Below are positions 19,801 through 34,400 of a stretch of DNA of 64,000 bases, piece after piece. The stretch is taken from positions 1 through 64,000 of the forward strand of contig CATKHT010000014.1 of the NCBI GenBank assembly GCA_949752745.1, given 5' to 3'. The stretch's first letter is position 1. Each line of letters begins with the position of its first letter. The notes beneath the pieces were generated by a model. It was not told where the DNA came from, did no database searches, and saw nothing but the letters and a program-made list of their open reading frames with translations. Source of the stretch: Protula sp. h YS-2021 (taxonomy: Eukaryota; Annelida; Polychaeta; Sabellida; Serpulidae). The position numbers and the translations under genes were made by a program.

Positions 19801-22800
19801 TTTTTTCGAAAACGGTTAGAGATAGTGCTATTTTGAGTTCATTTTGAACCCGTTGAATCGAAACAGCGATAAAGAAGGGGTACTGCCTGACTTCGAGATT
19901 TTTGCAAAGATTTAATACAAATATTTTCTGTAATGGTTTCTGCAAGTGGGCCAATTTCGCTATGTAGGGGAAATCTGTCTAATTTAGGATACATCAGAGT
20001 GATCAAGGAAAGAGCGCTTTAAAAGGACGGCGTTCTCGGGTGCCATGAGCAATTAGATATCTGTATGTTAATAAATAATGTAAGTCCAAACATGCTCAGC
20101 GACATGATATGTATTATTCGAGATGTTACAGTGTATTTCTGTAAAGGTTCTAAACTACCAAGTGTGGCACGCTACACCAGTTCTTTCGTTTATGGTTGTA
20201 TTCTCTGAGTGGCTTTTGTTTATGTGAATATCATGTTGGTATTCGATATCATTGAAGTTGAGTCCGACTAAGGAGTGAAGCTTAGTATGATGTTTCTGGT
20301 TGTATTACTTAAGTGCTTTTTTGTTATGTATATATCACGATAGTATTCGATGTCATTTACATAAGCTGATGCCAGCTTAAGTAACAAGTGAGTGCTTGAG
20401 CCAGGGTCAGGCGCTGATGATAATAATACTATGGTTCGAAGTAATAGATGACTTGGTGGTTGAGCTGAGGTTGCAATACTGTTAGCTACCTCTTGTATTG
20501 TCAGCGTTTGATGTTGACTGTCTTTTATTATAAAATTATTTGTTTTGGAGTCATTTCTAGAGTTGATTTTGTCTGCAGAATAAGCTGTTCTACTATGTGT
20601 TTGTGATATAGAGTATTATCAATTGTCGATTCTCGATCCTGACTGTACCAGTTAAGACACCTAATTGTGAGGTGTCGGTTATCTTATTTCGAGTATAGCG
20701 ATTCGCGCAGTAGAGGATACTAGAACAAACTGTATTCTTGATGCCTGAGTGTCCTGTTGCTAAAAGTTGTCTATAAATAATGTGGGAGACTAGAACAAAG
20801 TGAAAATTATCCAAGGTAAAAAGGGACATGAATAACCTTGTTGGGATGTGTTGCTGTTGACCAGCAAATTTCAATTGGCAGCTATAAATATTCATCGTGA
20901 ACTCGAGGCTAGACTACTCAGTCTCTAAATTAAGTTAAGCTTTAATTTAATCTAGGTTGCCTCTAGAGGCCAGCTTCGTGTGGGTCTTTGTAATACATTG
21001 CGCATGCGCGACTCTGTGGTAATCTTACTGGATGTGGACTGACGAATGCTGCGAAAGAATGAGCGCTGCAGATTTTCTTATTGTGCGGTGAAGCTAGAAG
21101 CTAGTGTTCTAGATGTCATGCTATTTTCAGTATTGTATTGTATCTTCTTAAATCTCTACTTATTTAGCTAGGGGCTGAATCTGTGAGGATGGTTGATTAA
21201 AGCTTCCTTTAAAATCAATGTGATTGTTGTGCTAATGTACTGCGATTTTGACCAGCGAAGACTGCTATGCAGTATTAAACATAAAAGAAATAATGTCGTT
21301 TGGAAATAAGAAACCGTTCTCTGGAAAATTCTCAGGGATTATGTGATAATCCAGAGTAAACTGTGATGATGTGTTGATGTAATGTCGGCAACTTCAGTGT
21401 CTTGCAAAATCTCTTCCTTCGTTTATAGTGATTACACATCTTAAACTGTCGGTTTACACTAGGGCGAATCTGGTACGAGAAATATCCATCTTGTGTCTTG
21501 TACTGAGTTATCCGTTATAGCTGCTAGTCTTTAATACTAGCTCTAAATGCTCTAATACAGTCATTTGTTGCGCATTCCGTAGTAGCATTTGATAGATATG
21601 TTATGTGCCACTTTTCGGCGCTAGTCATCAGTAAATATGATTCTGTATAAACCTTAATATGACCCATCCGGACAAATAACACTTAGCAGTTGGTCAACAC
21701 ACGCCTCAATTCCCTCCAAAGCGACCCCTCTTTTTTTCCTCTATCTTCGCAAATAACAGGGATCGCATGTTTGGGACTTGCAACTATCCATAGATTTCTG
21801 AACTTCACTCTATGCACACATGGAGTTCATTTTGTTCTTCAAGGTTCCAGGTCCTTCGATTCTTTACCAGCCACCTGCGTTTGCTAAATAAGAACCTCGT
21901 TGCACTTCAATTGTGTGCTGCAGTTCTTCCAGTCTGATTATCTACCTTGAAAACATTAGCGTGGTCAGAACGTATCAGTAGTTATCTTTTCTGGAAGAAC
22001 GGTATGAAGTACTTAGCGCAGTATACAATAACCAGTAAAAAACTTTCGCATTTTCTCATGCATCTTATTTAAAGTCTCTTCGCAAATAATATCTCACATC
22101 CACTTCACTCCCTTTAAATTCAGGTGATAAAACGGCCTTGCAGTTGAATCAAAGTGGTTGCTGAATCTCTTCAAGTACGTAACTCATGAAAGATCACAGT
22201 TTTCTCACACGTACGGGTCAACGCTGCTGAACTCTTTCTACTCCACTCGGTCACACGATATTCTTTTAAAGAACATTACATGATCCAAATACAACGTTTT
22301 GTGCTTAAACAAGGAACGTTTCTATGCCTTTAACTTCAGCTTGTCGCACTCGAAAATCACCTCCAGTATATGTCTAATTTGTCTCCATACACAAAGACAG
22401 AATTTAAATACGCTGTGGTTTCTCTACGCTAATCTAAACCATGAATTAGCCTCACCATCACTCTCTGAAATATGGCCAGACCTCCCTGAACTCCGAACGG
22501 CATTAAGTTATACTCCCAGTAGTTTGCTGCAATCCGTAGCTTAATAAAAGCGGTCGTGACAGCTCAGTAAATTCTCTCTTATGCCCTTGTATAAAGTTTA
22601 ACAAACAAAGGAACTTAGTGTGTGACAAGGAATCTGGTGTATCATCCGTTTAAAGCAACACATATAGCATTTGATTTTTCATCTTAATTAATTGTAGGTA
22701 ACTGCTCACACGAGCCAACATGTCCCATCTTTTCTGCTCACCATCACAACATCTAAAGCTTAACTGCTCTCACTTTAACGGATAATTCCTTCCGTATGAT

Positions 22801-25349
22801 TAACATACTTAATTCTCTAACCCTCGAAACTGCGCTTTTCGTATCCTCCACGGTAATCATGGTTTCATCGCCACTTTCTATGAGATTTTTCATTGCATTC
22901 GTACGTCCTAGGTTAGACGAATCTTTGGCAAACATATCTTGATAATTTATTAAAACTGTTCGTACACCTCCCAGATATCACGCTGGTATAACTGTTGAAC
23001 ATTCTTGAGAATTAGTTCTTCTGTTAATGCAACAACATTCGTTGCAGTCACACTTACTTTCTCTTTCGTAATTTAAATCTTGAAACTGCTTGGTCTCTAC
23101 TGCGTTACTCAACACTCCTACTATAGTATGTCCGTTAGCGTATCATCACATGATTTAAAAATTGGCAAAGGTGTGGTTGCAGTCTCTGACTGCGCAGCTA
23201 CAGGGCTATTAGGACTCTAGTTTTTTACACGAAACATGAGGGGTGCATCATTGCTGTAAGACTGTTACTGAATCATCCTTGATATACACGCCCTTGAATA
23301 TACACTTTTCTCCTTTCCGAATGCACACAACACTTTACTTGTCAGTGCACTACCGTGTCAATCAAACCGACAAACAGTTTCTTTGACGTCCATCACTATA
23401 CCATACAGATCAATTCCCAAGATAACTTGCTCTAGCGACTTGATTATCCAGAGATCTCCAGCTACATCTATGGCTTGTATTAATATACTTAGAAGCACAA
23501 TCCCACCTGTTATTTCACACCTGCTCACAGCTTCTATATCACAGGGCCCGGGTTTGAGTGTCAGTCTATATTTTCCGGAATTACATCATACACGAAAGCA
23601 AGAAAACAGTTTGGTATCTAACAGTAGGGATACGTCCGGAAGCTCTTGTACACAACTCTCTCTGCATGAAAGACTGACGGGCTTCAATCCGTTACTAACC
23701 ACAAATGTTACATCACATCTGTGCGCCATTTTTTGCCAATGACTAGAGGGTGCATATGTTGCTGCTGTTGTCTGTTACGTGTTCACGACGACGCTCCAGA
23801 TTCTGCCCCACTATCATTACTAATCGAAAGCAATGTCTTTTCACAATTTACATTACACCTATTGGTGTTGCTGTCAGATTCACTGTGTGATATCATCTCT
23901 GTCACTAGTCATTCTGCTGGTGCTGGAGGTAATGGAGAGTTTGTTACTGGAACCGGATGCACGTGGTGATTGTTAAAACCACAGGTCCTGCTGGAAAGGC
24001 GTTGTTGGTGGTAGTAGGTCAGCTGAACTAACCATGTATCTCCTGTCTTCTAGCTGTGTAAACCTTGGAGGTCGTCCTTGCATCTGTGTGCCCAAACTGT
24101 GCAGAATGTCTCTATTTTGATGAGAACTTCCTAGCCGAGGAGACATAGATGGCAAACAAACTTTAATTCCTCGGCCTCTGCCTCCACTGCATGCTTTACT
24201 TCCTCTGCACGCTGCTGGTCTCATCTCTAAGCCAACACAGTGCTTTGCAAAATGTTCATATCCACCGTAGTGCTAGTAACTTTTGCTCAGTTTCTCTCTC
24301 AGCTGACGGATGCAGTTTGGATCTGAGGTAGTGGCTGTAGATGTAACAAAGACTGTAGCTGATGCGATCTCTCATAACTTGTAACCACAACGGCACCACC
24401 GCCATGGACTGCAACTCCTCTTACTTTCCAGTGGCCTCGGGTCGCATCTTCTATCATCAAGCAGTCTTGGAATAAACGTATTTTTTTTCTGAATGGCTGC
24501 AGTCTTATCTTTCAGTTATTGTTAGCGTAGTTCAACTGCATTCAGTTTACTTATGAATGCACTTCCGGTTAATTGTTTTCCTCATCTGGGGTCCATTCGT
24601 CCATTCGTTTGGGTTGTAACGTCAGTATAATGGCATAGCATAAAGGCATATATGATTTGTCAACTTCATTCAACCCAACTTGCTTGTTTCATCGGCCCAC
24701 TCAAACTGGGCACTTAAGTCCGGCGAACTTCGAAGCTTTGAATTTCGGCTTGGGGTTGATAAGTCTTGTTTGTAACTATCTGTGCAGTAGATTGGGATCT
24801 TACACCAGTTGATCCACGTATACTCCCACCTATACGGTTTCACGGTTCACTTGCGGTTCTGCTTTTACGCAAGTCGCCCATACGTAATCCAAGCACGTAT
24901 ATATTTTATAACTCGTTGCTTTGGCACAACTTTTTCATCAGTTTCCTTAATGTGGTTGGAGGCCAGGTCTCAGAAATATTACAGGTAAGTTAATCATTAA
25001 TGTTCTTACACTATCTTCAACTTATGTCAGCACTCTTCTGTCTTTATTTTTAGGGCTACCCTCAAAGATGGATAGCAACCGTGCTTGCTCAGCTTTGTTG
25101 TTTTTCTCATACGTTAGATCAGCTGTTTCATCTAATACAGTTGTCAACCCATCAACTGTAAGAACTAACTCCACGATCTGGCACTGGTCCGGTTTCGGAA
25201 CACATTGCGAGATCTAATGCCACCAGGCTGCTAACAGAATTTGTTGCAAATGACCCACAAGGACAAGGGCAACTGAGGCACTAGTTGGTAGTATACGTCC
25301 GGCAAAGTCGCAACGGTTTTTTTGTGTTGTGGACGTAAATGCAATAAAT

Positions 25350-25406
<57 letters not shown>

Positions 25407-28400
25407 AACTCTCGTTTTATTTAATTTTCATTCATTTATCTTTATACCTGACACAGTTGACGATTTATGTATATTCTCTAAAGAAAAGAACTTTCCAAAA
25501 TTTCACAACTTTTCCTACCAAGTCCAGATTCTCTTTGGCAAATATGTAGAAACTTTTCGCGGCTAAGGCTGCTTTTATAAGCAGCTCTCATAGTAAACCG
25601 AGTAGTCATCTGAAGGGTAAATATCGATCGGACAACCAATAACCAATATCATAACCCTTTTATCTTTTCCATGCCGATTCAACCAATCACTTGTTTTCTG
25701 GGTGATAGAGGTACTGATAATGTCACTAAACTTCACATAGAGTTGGTAAGCACCTGTGTAATCTCTAAAGTACATGGTATTTTATTGAACTATAGTATCC
25801 CGTTAATGACAAAGATTTTGATGGGTGGACAGCTCTACATGCAGCAGTTTCCAATACGCATGCACAGATGGTGAGAGCAATACTTAATCGCAAAAAGGTA
25901 TGTTGTTATACTCTCTTCAGAAGTGGAAAAATAAAGTGGTTTTTCCTCTCTTTTAGTCGTTTCTATTAAATATTCATGTAATAGTAATAAGCGTATTGCA
26001 CTGCGCATTCATTACTCGGGTTTCACAATGCTTTCAGCAAAGGAACACATGTGTACTAACTTGGTGTAGATCAAATATCAAAAATACGCTATTTAAATTC
26101 TATATTCTTAATTTATAACAATAGATATACATGCATTGCTTTTATTCAAAATTAAATTTAAATTATCTAAAATATTTTACGAGTATCATTTTACTCTAAG
26201 ATTGATATTAAATAATTAAATTATGTTAATATTATTCAGCTATAAATTGAACTGTACAATTTATGGCCTTACTCATCATTCAGTATGCAATCACATGACC
26301 TTAGCTATTCTGAATTACTGTTATTAATGTTTACAGAGTGACGTCAATGCAAAGAGAGATGATGGTTGCACTCCACTGCACCTTTCTGTACAAGAAAGAG
26401 ATTTAAAATCACAGCTTTGCTGCTTAACCATGGCGTAAATTGATTCCATAATTGCTGGGAATTATTGTAGTATATTTTCAGTATATGCCTATCCATGTTG
26501 ATCTTTACAGCAAAATTTGTTCAGGGTATGAAAACATATATCTAAGAAGGTTCTGTAGGAAGACGGCAATATTTTTCAACTTTGCTCTAAGTTGGCAAGT
26601 AATATATGACAGCCATTTAGCCAGATGTTTCAAGACATTTCAAGGAAAGGCTCTACAATGTACAAATTATTTGGATTTTTATTGTATGTGTATTGCTAAT
26701 TTATAATTAATATAAACACAATGACATAATCATTTAATTTCTAAAGCTGTCGTCCATGTTTTGTTCACAAGCGTTTAAAATGTAGCATGTTTTACTTATT
26801 TATTGGTATTTTTCTACGTGATTGAAATCTTCTTTGGCTTCTATACTGTTATTTTGTAATTAAAAATTAACAGTTCCGTTCCATGTATCTAAGAATTATC
26901 ATAGCCTGTTTTACACCTTACCAGATAAACGATATCTGCCATAGTTAATGGTATGTATCTTGTAATTTACAGTGTTATGTGGATGTTGCTAGTAATCGTG
27001 GTGTTACTCCATTACACATAGCCACTAAACATGGTAGCACAGATATAGTGAGGTTACTCATCAACCATAAGGTAAGTATGATACAATTTTCTAAGACTAA
27101 CGGGAATTTATATTGGCCTTATGGACTTGAATTGGTCTTGGTTCCAGGAGAGGTGATTGAGCCCTACTCTATCCCAATACTGGAATTAGACGGCAACCCC
27201 TATTTTTAGAAAAAACTTAGATCTGCCACAGATTACATTAAACTATGAAATACGTATTTTATTAAAAAGAAAGCTACATTGCGTCTAAAGGGGAAAGATA
27301 TTTTTAAAATTTATATTTTTCGAGCAGTGAAAGTTCGACCTGTGAAGTTTTTTCGGCTTTATATTACAAGGCAAAAAGCGTGTCTATCCACAAGTCTCTC
27401 AGAAAAAAATATAAGGAACTGATAAGGAAAACAAACCCTTCCCTCGAATCCTTGCTATTACTAAAACACGGGTGCGACACTGCTTTTAGCATAGTCTACT
27501 CTTGGATTATTCCATCACTTTTTCCGTTGTCTCATGTATTTGTGTATGTATGTATGTGTGTATGTATGTATGTGCGAGTGTGCGGTTATGTCAAATTTTT
27601 TGACTTTCTTCAAAACTCTAATAATCAGACCATACTGATTGGATCTCTCTTTTCCAAAATTTGGCACAATTGTTTTTCAAGATGGTCTCCTACCCCAAAA
27701 CTCACTGGCCAAAAAAAGGGACCGAATCGGCAGCAGTTTTAATTCTTTGCTCATTTTTGAAAGCCTCAATATCCTACATTTTTAACCGGATCTTTTCAAA
27801 ATTTTGCAAACTAGGTAGTTCTCTACTAGATCGATTTTTTTTGCAATGCGAGTAAAACTGTCAAAATTTGCCGGCACTTTGTAAATTTGTAAATTTCTCT
27901 TGATCTATCATTACAAAATTGTTCAAAGACAATTTCGCAGTTGACGCAACAAATCTTTAAGTTCAAGAAACGCGCTTTTTCGAGATATTAAGCTTCAAAA
28001 TACAAATTACGTCATCTCGAAAACCGATAACGCCATAGATAAAAAATCAGTATATTAAAAATCCCTTGCAAAATTACTCTCATGATCTATTTTAAAACAA
28101 AGTTGTAAAGGTTTTGGTTTGATACATTAGGCTTCAACACCTGAAAGACGTCATATCGGACAGCGATGACGCCAAAAAAATTCTCTGCGATAAAGTTGTC
28201 TCATAATGTAATTAACAACGAAGCCTTAGATGCATCGTTCTTTTTTTAAATATATTGTTTAAAAATCTGAATGACGTCATAAATACACATTATAGTTAAT
28301 CATCCCAAAAAACTAACACAATATGAGGACTCATCTTGGATAACCCTAGTACGTGATGGCTCTTGCAGTCTTCCTATGACAACAAGAGTCATAGTTCCTA

Positions 28401-31400
28401 TAATAAGAAATGTCATTGATGTCAATTTTTAAATCTCGGCGCACGACTGGGGCCAACGGCGTTATTTTAGAAAGGGTGCAACATATATATGGCCCAATTA
28501 TAAAATATGGCGCATAAGTTTTATGGTCAGATAACAATTTTTTGCTGACAAAAATATGTCTTTTCCTGAGGTCAGGGTATTGAATGTTACCCACAACAAC
28601 AGTGAATCCACAGTTGCAAAACCACGCTTTACTCTAGTTTGGGAGTTTCGCTTAGGTCGAAAATAATACTTCTGAGTGTGCTTTTAAAGAAAAAGCCTGC
28701 CAGTTCGAGCCTTGGTGTCCTTGAACGTGCGCCGAAAGATCCAGAGCCTCGGAAATTGAGATCAATGGCCATTTCTATTGCAGGAACTGTGATCCTTTCT
28801 GTCATAAGAAGATAGAAAGGGTCCGCTGGGACTAGGGTAACCCTATCCCGGCTTCTAGGCAAGTCGTCCAAACGCTAACTCGACACTTATTTACCACCAA
28901 CACGACACCTTTTTAGTGCTAACTCGACACTACTTAACGTACCAACTCGACACTGAGTATCAATCAACTCGAAACAATAATTAAAACTGGACAAAAAACG
29001 TTTTTGCCATGTGTTTCCTAGCCTTAAATGAAAATATAATCAGGTATATAATTTAGATCCTTTTGTTTTACTCACTGAGTCTCTTCTCTCCTGAGAGAGA
29101 TTGTGATCCTTCTAAAGCAACTGTGACTGCTGATTACCAACGCATCTAGTGAATTAAGAGCTGCATTAGAAGCTCTTTGTTAAACGTGATAAAAGAAATT
29201 TGATTTATTTATGTTTTATTTGAAATACGAAGCATTGATACACAATGCTTGCACAGTGCTTATTGTATCTAACGTAACGTTCTTTAAAAAAATATGTGCA
29301 AATTGCTGAGTAAAACAATAGTAGGAACATAAAAAAGAGAGCTATTAAATACAGAACACAGAATATCTGTTGTATTAAATGCGTTTTCTAAACTTGTAAA
29401 ATGTTTTTTTTTTTTACTTTACATGCCTTAACGCAATTTATATTGTTGCAAACACAGTTACATAGACGTATGATTTAAAAAATAGAAACATTCAAAGTTT
29501 GTTTTTAACCTTTCTTACACTTGTCTCTACACTTTTCTTTTGGAGCTCCTTGCATAGTCTTCTACTAGAAAATTCCTATATTTTGCCATCTACTAACAAC
29601 TGCCAAATTGGTGGCACTTTAAAATAATTTTATTGTCTAATTTGCAAAACCTAAAAGTGTTATAATTTTAGTCAGATCTTTTCGAAATCTTAAGAGAATG
29701 TTAAGTCGGCTTCAACTGGGAAATAGTTTTGCGATCAGCTAAGAATTGTCAAAATGGAGATACTTTGAAACTTTATTTTTAAAACTTAACGTTTCTTATA
29801 GATTTGGCACTTTAAAATTTTTGGTGACCAATTTCCAATTTTCATGCAGTTTTGCCGGATCTTTCTGAAATTTGGAAAGAATGTTCCTCAGTTCATCCAG
29901 TCCTTAAAAGTTACTTTGTTGGTCACCTGCCAAAAACTTGCGAATCGCCGTTACTATAAAATTTTCATTGAACAATTTTTAAAACAATAAGGCTCTTCTT
30001 GTTTTGGCAAGATCTTTTTTTATAATCTTTGAAAGATATTTCATAAATGGTATAAAATTAATTCCACTTATCTAAAATATTTTACATTTCCACGAATTTA
30101 GATTTTCTTCCACAGTTACGCAAAGGTTTTTTCTTTACTTGCCTGTTTGTCTTGCATTAACTGGTACCTCAGCTGGGCAAGGTTCTGGTTGTGATACTTA
30201 TGAATAAAAAAGACACACCCCTGTAAGGGAGACCGTTTTTGTCGATTTACATTAAAACTAAATTTTCAAATGAAAGAAAATAGAATAATTCTGTTGTGAT
30301 AAAATTACTTTTATTCGGAGCTTTTATCATATTGTGATAGGATTTTTACTAAAAGGTATAACAGATTTTTGTTATGTGAGTGATACGGCTTTGGCTGTGG
30401 GGGTTTGTGCCATTAGATATTTTATGTTATACAATATATATATATACAGTTGTAAACATATATTGTGTCGAACAACTACACTAAAGTTATTATTGCAAAT
30501 TTAAGTCATCTGACGTCCCTTGCTTGTGGTGTGGTAAAAATATTTTGGGCGCAAATGTTTAAGTGAGGGAGCAAAATTTCAAATTCATAAAACAGACTGA
30601 AAAACTAAAATATTTTTGTCTGGTTTCATTTAAAACTACAAGTTGCAATGAAAGTAAGTATCAGGAGTGAAAACTTCATATTAAGTGGGAACGACAAATC
30701 AAGTTACCCTCTTGTTACAGTCGAAGTTTGAACTATTACTAGCAAATATTTTAGTGTCACAAGTCGACTGACGATTTCCCTTTGAAGTCTTGAGTTTAAC
30801 AATCAATCTTTTTTCCTTGAAAAAGGGCATTGCAATCGCACCCGTCGCACCCCATTCCCCCTCCACTGCCCCTCTTCGGATTGTTTTCTATTCAAATTTA
30901 AAATTAAAACCAGCAAATGACAAGATTTACTTGAAGAACAATCCTTGTAAAACTACACACAAACGGACACTTTTATGTTTGTTATTTAACTTTGTCGTGA
31001 CTATACTTTTAATATTTTGTTACTTAACTATATGGTGACTACATTTTTAATATTTTGTTGGTTAACTAAGATGTGACAACATTTTTAATATTTTGTTATT
31101 TAACTAAGATGTGACTACATTTTCAATATATCTGTTATTTAACTAAGATGTGACTAAATTTTTAATAATTTTTAATTTAATTAAGATGTGACTACGTTTT
31201 TAATATTTTATTATTTAACCAAGTCCTGGCTAGATTTTTGGTGTTTTGTTACTCTAAGTTGTGACCTCATTTTAGTGCTCCGTAAACGCAGTTACCGGTA
31301 CCGGTGCGACCGCACTGCACGTGGCAGCTGATTATGGCAATACAGACGTAGCAACTGTCTTACTCCAACAGCCGGAAGTACAGTGACTTTATCAATTATA

Positions 31401-34400
31401 GGCCTATTTTAGCAATTTAACAGGAATATGTTGGAACCAACGTGTTTTTGACGTCAGCTCAAATGTCAAACTATTGTAACTTTTGTTATCAGTACTGGAT
31501 TCGAGAAAAAAGTAAGACCACTCAAATACACACGATTGATTCGCTAAAGGAATGAGTTACACCTATAGATACTTCATCTTGTTCCCTTACTTTTGTGTGA
31601 TATGCAGTGTAACGAACTCATTTCAGTGTGTCGTAAATGCTGCATTTTGCTACACAGAGAGGACATCCAGAAGTTGTAAGTGCACTGCTTCAACGTCATA
31701 ATGGAGGTAGTACCCATTCGTTAAACTTTCTCTATGAGATTTGTAGCGTGTTGTTTCTAACTACTGGCCGTAGTGTAAAATTCCATCACTTTTATAAGAG
31801 ATACTCCAGACAGATGATTTTTGCAAAAGTAAATAACTAATAAGTAAATACACTTATATTTCATGTTTTAAAATACAACACGCTCATTGTAGAGAATGTA
31901 CCCAATCTGTTTTCAGCAATGCTTTAAATATCTGAAGCTTAACAATAAAACAAATTGTGTTTGGCATGCTATATAACAGGTGGGTGTAAATGCCAAGGAT
32001 GCACAAGGTTTTACTGCACTCCACGTTGCTGCACAATTTGTACACACTACTATAGTTAGCCTCCTTCTACAACATCCACAGGTAAACGCGTTTTCATACG
32101 GCTTTATTCGATAGAAGTCATATTTAACTCATTTCGTAAGCAAGTTAAATTCCAGCAAGAATCTCTGGAAATACCACGAAACCAATGCATAAAATTAAAT
32201 GTCAAAGTTAGAGATAAATTCCGCAGAATATTGCAAAATAAAATAAGTTACAGACAGGCAGAGAAAACACATTTTAAATGACAACATACAAAAGTAAGGA
32301 CTGATTAACTTTCTAGTTTTCTTATTGCAGATTGACGCAGGTATTGAGGTACCCGTTGGTGATACTGCGTTACTGTTTGCTCTTAAGAACGCAGTTTGCT
32401 CACCGTTCAAATGCACAACTGGTGTTTTTCTCATGATTAAGCAATTGACATTAGCAAAAGGATCCAATGTAAACAGGCCTGGTTATAACGTTGCTATAGC
32501 AGTTGCTAATGCCTCACTAGAAGTGCTTGAGTTTTTGCTTCAAAATGGTGGAGATCCAAACAGCAAATGGCGAAATGAACCCTGTCTTTACAAAGCCATC
32601 CGTATGGGATCGCTTATGAAGTGTAAACTTTTGCTACAATATGGCGCTAAACTGAACGAATCGTTTCACAATATGTCCGCTATCGAATATGCCGTTTTAT
32701 GCCACACGAAATCGGATGTTATTGAAATTCTTCTTGATTATATCCCTGAACCCGTTAATGTTGAAAATCTTATGGCGTAAGTAAATATGTCAATTCAATT
32801 TATTAGTTTGTTTCTTATGTGATTTGTTACTGTATGCAATACAAAGAAGCGATATGTTTTTATAAAATTCAAATAGCTATTACGCCATGATTAATCTAAA
32901 CAGAAAAGAAGGTTCTTTATAAATAAGGGGTGATGTTATATCTTTTTAAAGCAATGCACATTTAGGTATAATTGATTATTTGGAACTTATTTATTACCCT
33001 CTTAGGTAATTTTTTATTTTAGATTACGCCTGGTTCAGGGAAGAAAAGTGCCACTACTTTGTTATGCAGTAATTTTAGGTGTTAAGCCCTTTGTAGAGAA
33101 TCTCATATCTTCCAAGGCACTTCAGGAAGCCGATTTTACAGGCTTAAATGCGTGTCAGCTATCATACAAACATCCCAAAATAAGAACCTTGCTTCGTCAA
33201 AACTATCCCTCGGCGATGAAGAAATGTAATGTTTCCGGGATGATGAGCTGGTATAAATTCTCTGATCTAATAAACCTGCGGCTTGTACCTACACAGAAAA
33301 CTAATTTGTCATCAATTACATGTAAACAACTCTACAAAAATGCAATCAGGTTTCTCGATCAGCGTGAGGAAATAGAAGAGATATCTCGACAAGCATTAAA
33401 TATGCTTAACGAAGCGTCAAGAAATTTCACTGAAAGACATCTCCAATTTAAACCATTAATTAGAGGAAGTGTCGGCGAAGGAACTAAAGTAGGTTTGCCA
33501 AATGAACTAGATGTCGTGTGTGAAATGAAGAAATGCAGACACATGACAGTTCAGAAGAGCAGGCTGAGTGACACTCACAGGCGTATTCGAGTTTGCAGAA
33601 GATCTCCATTTCATCGCTATTGCAGCGAAGACGGATATTTAATAGTACCAGAACTTGCAGAGCATTTTTATGATACTTTCATAAAAGCGCTCACAGTAAA
33701 CATGGCTAAAAGCCATGGAGAGAATGGATATTTGTTTCTACCGAAATATTTCTTCGAAATGCATGAGAAAATTTCATGTATTAAAGTTATATGGAGGGGT
33801 AAGTTTTTCAAAGATCTTCTCGTTAAAATAGACATTGTTCCCGCAATTGCATACAAGGACTTTGCAGTCGAATATCGTGTACCACTTAGCAAAAGGGACA
33901 TTTTCAGTTTAGTATTTAAGCACACTGACCGTGTTGGGTATTCAATTGATGTACCAGTTTCTTTTCATGAATGTGAACGACACATGGTTAAAAGCCTTCC
34001 AAAGAATATCAAAGAAGGTTATGTACTTGCAAAAGCATGTCGTGACGTCAGAGCATGTTGCCCAGATAAGGAACTGCCAATCACTGAACCAATCGAAGTT
34101 GATAATTTTTTAACAAGTTATACATTGAAGATGTGTTTAATGTTTATCCTTGCTGAACTGGGAGATGATGATAAAATACTCAAAAATTCTAACACAAAGG
34201 AGGATTGGGCAAGAAAAATTTATGTGCAATTGATTGATTTTATCCAGAATGGAAAAGTGCCGTCATATTATGCAAGGAATAAAACTGACTGTTCAGTGTT
34301 CTTCTGTTGTCATGGCGTAGACACTGTTGCATCGGCAACGTGTTGCCACAAACGTTATCTTATGCTCACATTATCTGAACAGATAGTCACTTTTCTTGAT

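Noticed and set aside
17880..19870. CRISPR-like array
   Set aside because: Units are contiguous and diverged with no regular repeat-spacer pattern; eukaryotic satellite.
23383..23969. 119- and 82-codon + strand frames
   Set aside because: No domain; the opposite strand reads as decayed gypsy.
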